A stretch of 64,000 nucleotides of DNA from Fretibacterium fastidiosum (GTDB lineage Bacteria; Synergistota; Synergistia; Synergistales; Aminobacteriaceae). The notes below the pieces were generated by a model, which worked only from the letters and a program-made list of their open reading frames with translations, searched no databases and was not told the origin of the DNA. The stretch lies in assembly GCF_964642095.1 (NCBI RefSeq), contig NZ_OZ209244.1, forward strand, positions 806,001-870,000. The letters are read 5' to 3'. Made by a program: the position numbers and the translations under genes. Numbering within the stretch: position 1 is the stretch's first letter; each line of letters opens with the position of its first letter. Positions 60,084-64,000 of the stretch are shown one piece after another.

Positions 60084-61982
60084 ATGATCACGTTTTTCGT
60101 CGCACTGGCCGCTCTGATCGTCGGCTACTGCACCTACGGGCTCTTCGTGACGTTGGTGTTCAAGCCGGACGACCGTAGGACGCCCTGCCAGGTTCACCCG
60201 GACGGCGTGGACTACGTCCCGCTCCCCATCTGGCGCGCGTTCCTGATCCAGCTTCTGAACATCGCGGGCCTTGGCCCCATCTTCGGCGCGCTCTCCGGCG
60301 CCATCTGGGGGCCCTCGGTGTACCTGTGGATCGTCCTCGGCACGATCTTCGCCGGCGCCGTCCACGACTACCTGAGCGGGATGCTCTCCATGCGCAACGA
60401 CGGCGCGAGCATCTCCGAGCTGACGGGCATGTACCTTGGCCCCACCATGAAGACCGTCATGCGCATCTTCTCCGTGGTGCTGCTGGTGATGATCGGCGTC
60501 GTCTTCATGGTCGGCCCGGCCCAGCTTCTGAGCCGCATGATCATGGGCGCCGGCAGGGACTTCAACCTGCCGCGGACCGCTGCCGTCTCCATCCAGGCGG
60601 CTCCCGCCGTCGCAGCCCCCAAAACTGAAGCCGAAAAGACCGCAGCGCCGAAGGCCGATGAGGGCAAGGTGCCAGTGGAGGCCAAGCCCGCGCCCATCGA
60701 AGAAGCCAAGCCGGAGGCCCCGGCCGAGGAGGCCAAGCCCGCCCCTGTCGAAGAAGTAAAGCCGGAAGCCCCGGCCGCTGAGGTCAAGCCCGTTCCCGCC
60801 GAAGAAGTGAAGCCGGAAACCCCGGCCGAGGAGGCCAAGCCCGCGCCGACCGAAGAAGCGAAGCCGGAAGCTGCGGCTGCTGAGGAGGTGAAGCCCGTCG
60901 CGGAGCCGGAGATGGTGTACGGCCTGACGGAGGCGGAGTGGGTGAAGTACCTCACCATCGCCATCCTGGTCTACTACTTCCTCGCGACGCTCCTGCCCAT
61001 CGACAAGGTCATCGGCCGGTTCTACCCAATCTTCGGCCTCTGCCTGATCCTCATGGCGGTGCTCATCGGCGGCGCCACGGTGATGAACCACCTGAACGGC
61101 ACGCACCCGATGATCGAGCTCTGGGACGGCCTCTATAACATGCACCCGAAGGGTGCGACGACGCCCATCTGGCCCCTGATGTTCATCACGGTAGCCTGCG
61201 GCGCCATCTCCGGATTCCACGCCACGCAGTCGCCCATGATGGCGCGCTGCCTCACCAGCGAGCGCCAGGGACGCTTCGTGTTCTACGGCGCCATGGTCGC
61301 CGAGGGCATCATCGCCCTGATCTGGGCCAGCGCGGGCATCGCCTTCTACAACACCTTCGGCTCCCCCATCACCACGGAGGGGCTCTTCCTGGCCAGGGGC
61401 GGAAACTCCGCCACCGTCTACGACATCTCGAAGGGGCTCCTTGGCTCCATGGGCAGCATTCTGGCCCTGCTGGGCGTCGTGGCCTGCCCCATCACGTCCG
61501 GCGACACGGCGTTCCGCAGCGCGCGCCTGACGCTGGCCGACTGGTTCAAGATCGACCAGAAGGCCATCAAGCCGCGCCTGATGCTGGCCCTGCCGCTGCT
61601 CCTGATCGGCTACGCCATCTCCTTCGTCGATTACGGCATCGTGTGGCGCTACTTCTCCTGGTCCAACCAGACGCTGGCCATGATCGCGCTCTGGGCGGGC
61701 GCCGTCTACCTGTGCCGGAACGTCTCCCCCGTCAGTGGCTTCATGGCCGCCATTCCCGCCACGTTCATGTCCGCGGTGAGCTCCACCTACTTCTGCTTCG
61801 CCCCGGAGTGCCTGGGCTTCGCCACGAAGTTCAGCGAGGGGCTTACCCTGTGCGGCGTGACGGTGGACGGCGTTCAGCTCTCCTACGGGATCGGCCTCGT
61901 CTTCGCTCTCGTCCTGTTCTCCATCTTCTTCGGCGTCCACCGCTCCGCCAACTACTACAAGTCCCTCAAGAAGGGCGCCTGA
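60084..61982 (+). CDS. cstA: CstA-family carrier with Pro/Glu/Ala/Lys repeat insertion
   Basis: Carbon-starvation CstA/BtsT-type membrane carrier of 632 residues, probably a pyruvate or small-peptide/amino-acid importer. The N-terminal block (IAGLGPIFGALSGAIWGPSV, GAVHDYLSGMLSMRNDG) and the later SGFHATQSPMMARCL and ACPITSGDTAFRSARL are typical. About residues 165-275 are replaced by a charged, proline-rich, tandemly repeated segment that ordinary CstA proteins lack. ATG 60084 follows GGGGG by seven bases. Followed by a strong terminator. Confidence 0.9.
   Translation: MITFFVALAALIVGYCTYGLFVTLVFKPDDRRTPCQVHPDGVDYVPLPIWRAFLIQLLNIAGLGPIFGALSGAIWGPSVYLWIVLGTIFAGAVHDYLSGMLSMRNDGASISELTGMYLGPTMKTVMRIFSVVLLVMIGVVFMVGPAQLLSRMIMGAGRDFNLPRTAAVSIQAAPAVAAPKTEAEKTAAPKADEGKVPVEAKPAPIEEAKPEAPAEEAKPAPVEEVKPEAPAAEVKPVPAEEVKPETPAEEAKPAPTEEAKPEAAAAEEVKPVAEPEMVYGLTEAEWVKYLTIAILVYYFLATLLPIDKVIGRFYPIFGLCLILMAVLIGGATVMNHLNGTHPMIELWDGLYNMHPKGATTPIWPLMFITVACGAISGFHATQSPMMARCLTSERQGRFVFYGAMVAEGIIALIWASAGIAFYNTFGSPITTEGLFLARGGNSATVYDISKGLLGSMGSILALLGVVACPITSGDTAFRSARLTLADWFKIDQKAIKPRLMLALPLLLIGYAISFVDYGIVWRYFSWSNQTLAMIALWAGAVYLCRNVSPVSGFMAAIPATFMSAVSSTYFCFAPECLGFATKFSEGLTLCGVTVDGVQLSYGIGLVFALVLFSIFFGVHRSANYYKSLKKGA
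60681..60887 (+). repeat. Four tandem 51-bp repeats inside the CstA-family gene
   Basis: Units of 17 codons: AKPAPIEEAKPEAPAEE, then AKPAPVEEVKPEAPAAE, VKPVPAEEVKPETPAEE and an 18-codon last unit. They begin at 60681, 60732, 60783 and 60834. The protein period is exact and the DNA has drifted at third positions, so the expansion is not brand new. Confidence 0.9.
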
Positions 61983-62008
61983 CGGCTCCACGCCGCGGAG
62001 GTAACAAG

Positions 62009-62044
62009 GAGGGGCGGACCGGCACGGTTCGCCCCTCCCTTTTT
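62009..62044 (+). terminator. Intrinsic terminator of the CstA-family gene
   Basis: GGAGGGGCG...CGCCCCTCC stem with an inner GACC/GGTT arm, followed by CTTTTT; 26 bases after the stop. Confidence 0.9.
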
Positions 62045-62100
62045 CGTCTTGCGCGCCGCCCCGCTTCGCACTCCGCGCATCCTGTATAATGAAGCGGGAT

Positions 62101-62264
62101 TCACACCAAATCGCGTCTAATGTGGATTGCCTCCCCTGAAAGGGGAGGTGCCGCCAAGGGCGGCGGAGGGGTTTGCTCTTAGCCTACTCAACACCCCCCA
62201 GCCCCTTCGGGGCAGCCCCCCTTGCAGGGGGGCCTTTCTTTCCCTTTAGACACAAATTGGTATC
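62101..62264 (-). repeat. Palindromic intergenic repeat, copy C, inverted
   Basis: Read on the minus strand it starts ATACCAATTTGTGTCTAAA and ends ATTAGACGCGATTTGGTG, with the same internal hairpin blocks as copies A and B. It occupies the space between the CstA-family terminator and the lplA ribosome-binding site, so lplA transcription must start in or just after it. Confidence 0.87.
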
Positions 62265-62300
62265 ACACCATTTTACTTTTATTATTGGGAGGAACGACCT

Positions 62301-63287
62301 GTGTACACGATCGAAAATCACGACACGCGCCCGCAGCACAACCTCGCGCTCGAGGAGTACCTCTGCCGCCTGGCCGCCCGCGAGGGCAGCGAGTTCTTCA
62401 TGCTGTGGCAGAACGAGCCGACCATCGTCGTCGGGCGCTTTCAGAGCACCCTGAGCGAGATCAACGGGGACTTCGTGAAGCGGCACGGCATCCACGTGGT
62501 GCGGCGAAACTCGGGGGGCGGCGCCGTCTACCACGACCTGGGCAACATCAACTACAGCTTCGTCCGGGCCGACCTGGGCGAGTTCGACTTCGCCTTCTTC
62601 ACCCAGCCCATCATCGACGCCCTGGACAAGCTGGGGGTCCACGCGGAGCTGTCGGGCCGCAACGACATCGCCATCGACGGAAAGAAGATCTCGGGCGGCG
62701 CGCAGTATCGGCACGGAGGCATCGCCATGCACCACGGGACGCTGCTCTTCGACGAGGACCTGGACGTCCTCTCCCAGGCGCTGAACGTCGACGCGGCGAA
62801 GTTCAAGAGCAAGGGCGTGCAGTCCGTGCGCAGCCGCGTCACCAACGTCAAGCCCCACATGCCGAACGCGGGGGACATGACAGCGCGGGACTTCATGGCG
62901 CTGCTCCAGGCACAGATTCAGGGCCTGACCCCAAGGACGCTGACGGAGGAGGACGGCCGCGAGGTGCAGAAGCTGATGGACGAGAAGTACTCCACCTGGG
63001 AGTGGAACTACGGCACCTCCCCCGCCTTCACGGAGGCGCGGCGCGAGCGCTTCCCCTGGGGTGGCGTCGAGGCGCGCCTGAGCGTCCAGGACGGGCGCGT
63101 GACGGGCTGCACGTTCTTCGGCGACTACTTCGGGACGGGGGACTATGGGCCGCTCCTGAGCCGCATCCTGGGGACGCCCTACACGCGGGAGGCGCTGCAC
63201 GAGGCGCTCTCCGGCTTTGAGCCGGGGGAGATGTTCGCGGGGGCGTCGGGAGCGGACGTCGAGAAGCTGCTCACCCCGGAGGTCTGA
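62301..63287 (+). CDS. lplA: Lipoate-protein ligase A
   Basis: Attaches lipoate to E2/H-protein lysines via lipoyl-AMP. 328 residues: RRNSGGGAVYHDLGNINYS, the catalytic lysine region DGKKISGGAQ and a C-terminal accessory domain with STWEWNYGTSP. GTG start at 62301 with GGGAGG eight bases upstream. One to three bases separate it from the acetyltransferase gene, so the two form an operon. Confidence 0.95.
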   Translation: MYTIENHDTRPQHNLALEEYLCRLAAREGSEFFMLWQNEPTIVVGRFQSTLSEINGDFVKRHGIHVVRRNSGGGAVYHDLGNINYSFVRADLGEFDFAFFTQPIIDALDKLGVHAELSGRNDIAIDGKKISGGAQYRHGGIAMHHGTLLFDEDLDVLSQALNVDAAKFKSKGVQSVRSRVTNVKPHMPNAGDMTARDFMALLQAQIQGLTPRTLTEEDGREVQKLMDEKYSTWEWNYGTSPAFTEARRERFPWGGVEARLSVQDGRVTGCTFFGDYFGTGDYGPLLSRILGTPYTREALHEALSGFEPGEMFAGASGADVEKLLTPEV

Positions 63288-63289
63288 CG

Positions 63290-63787
63290 TTGAGCGGCCC
63301 TTCCCCCGTGAACGTCCGCCCCGCCGCCATGGCGGATGCGCGGGACATCCACGCGCTGCGCGTCATGACGGGCGTGTTCGAGAACATCCTTTCGCTCCAA
63401 AGCGAGCGGCTGGAGGACGTCGAGGACTTTCTGCGCGGGATGCGGGACCCGCTGCTGGCGGCGGAGGTCGATGGGCGCGTCGTCGGCCTGGCGGGGCTCG
63501 AGGTGTCGAAGCCGGCGCGGCAGCGACACGTGGGAACGCTCGGCATCATGGTGCACCGCGAGTATCAGGGCCGCGGCATCGGCCGTTCTCTCCTCTCCGC
63601 GCTCCTCGACATCGCGGACCGATGGCTGATGCTGAAGCGCGTGCAGCTCACCGTCTTTACGGACAACCAGCGGGCCATCGGGCTCTACAAATCCCTGGGG
63701 TTCGTCGTCGAGGGGACGGAGCGCTTCGCGGCCATCCGGGACGGCCGGTATGCGGACGAGTACCTGATGGCCCGCTACAGGGAGTGA
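63290..63787 (+). CDS. GNAT-family N-acetyltransferase
   Basis: 165 residues with the acetyl-CoA motif GIMVHREYQGRGIGRSLL (about 84-101) and NQRAIGLYKSLGFVVEG. Substrate not determined. TTG start at 63290 immediately after the lplA stop; an in-frame ATG 13 codons later is an alternative. Confidence 0.88.
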   Translation: MSGPSPVNVRPAAMADARDIHALRVMTGVFENILSLQSERLEDVEDFLRGMRDPLLAAEVDGRVVGLAGLEVSKPARQRHVGTLGIMVHREYQGRGIGRSLLSALLDIADRWLMLKRVQLTVFTDNQRAIGLYKSLGFVVEGTERFAAIRDGRYADEYLMARYRE

Positions 63788-63949
63788 CCGGGGCGTCCCC
63801 CTGCGGGGCTCGGCGCCTTCCGGAAGCCACGGCCTCGATGTCGCTTTCCATGCGACCACGGACGGCCGCCTCCCTCCTATAATGGGGCCGTAAGGGTAAA
63901 AAAACGGCCCCGCCGTCTCGCGCGGCGCCGGTCACAGGAGGGCTCGAAG

Positions 63950-64000
63950 ATGAAAGAGAACCTGACGGAGATCGTGTTCGTCCTTGACCGCAGCGGCTCC
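63950..64000 (+). CDS. vWA-domain protein, N-terminal fragment at window end
   Basis: Begins MKENLTEIVFVLDRSGS, the first beta strand and the DxSxS metal-site motif of von Willebrand A domains. AGGAGG lies eight to nine bases before the ATG. The rest is outside the window. Confidence 0.75.
   Translation, partial: MKENLTEIVFVLDRSGS

Overview
The window looks like chromosomal DNA of a high-GC, diderm, amino-acid-fermenting anaerobe. My best guess is a member of the Synergistota, perhaps near Fretibacterium. The guess rests on gene content: a glutamate formimidoyltransferase/HutD/GltS cluster, NlpA-type methionine transport without a lipobox, a CstA-type carrier and a class-I-fold aminotransferase with the N-terminal signature of the MocR-like aspartate aminotransferases. 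No rRNA, tRNA or CRISPR array was seen. Most housekeeping DNA is clearly GC-rich. Two stretches (about 9.0-15.5 kb and 21.5-23.1 kb) are visibly AT-richer and look acquired.

Layout. 1-6.5 kb: NfeD-type membrane serine protease and RadA (minus), an EamA exporter (plus), MnmA and an aminotransferase (minus). 6.6-8.9 kb: two metQ paralogues behind a shrunken metN/metI remnant and a methionine-rich leader ORF. 9.2-18.3 kb: an island of tandemly duplicated membrane proteins of unknown function, ending in a 1406-residue secreted protein with a streptopain-like (C10) N-terminus and RTX/BIG2 C-terminal repeats. 18.5-20.6 kb: intact metI and metN behind a second copy of the same leader region. 20.6-24.7 kb: AT-rich hypothetical genes, an ISL3-type transposase remnant and a serine recombinase. 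24.7-31.1 kb: five tandem exported ankyrin-repeat genes (the first frameshifted, the last a fusion). 31.4-39.3 kb: cca, a TPP riboswitch with thiT, an AddA/RecB-like helicase-nuclease with a class II aldolase, a HIT protein and a YigZ-family protein. 40-45.4 kb: a PepF-type peptidase with a signal peptide, then gltS-hutD-ftcD. 45.5-58.8 kb: one co-directional minus-strand run, mglB-mglA-mglC-(epimerase-like)-galK-galE-galT-galK-purine permease-ade. 59-64 kb: an exported protein of unknown function, a CstA-family carrier with a Pro/Glu/Ala/Lys repeat insertion, lplA, a GNAT protein and the start of a vWA-domain gene.

How it works together: the mgl/gal run imports galactose and feeds it through the Leloir pathway. 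Purine permease plus adenine deaminase salvages adenine. GltS/HutD/FtcD belongs to histidine/glutamate catabolism. The methionine importer is split into two transcription units (metQ-metQ and metN-metI). Each unit has its own copy of a promoter, a 31-codon ORF with ten Met codons, and two tandem intrinsic terminators. This arrangement looks like ribosome-mediated attenuation responding to methionine, and I regard it as the most interesting candidate here. A palindromic, transposase-less repeat (about 160-290 bp, ends ATACCAATT.../...AATTGGTAT) occurs four times between genes.
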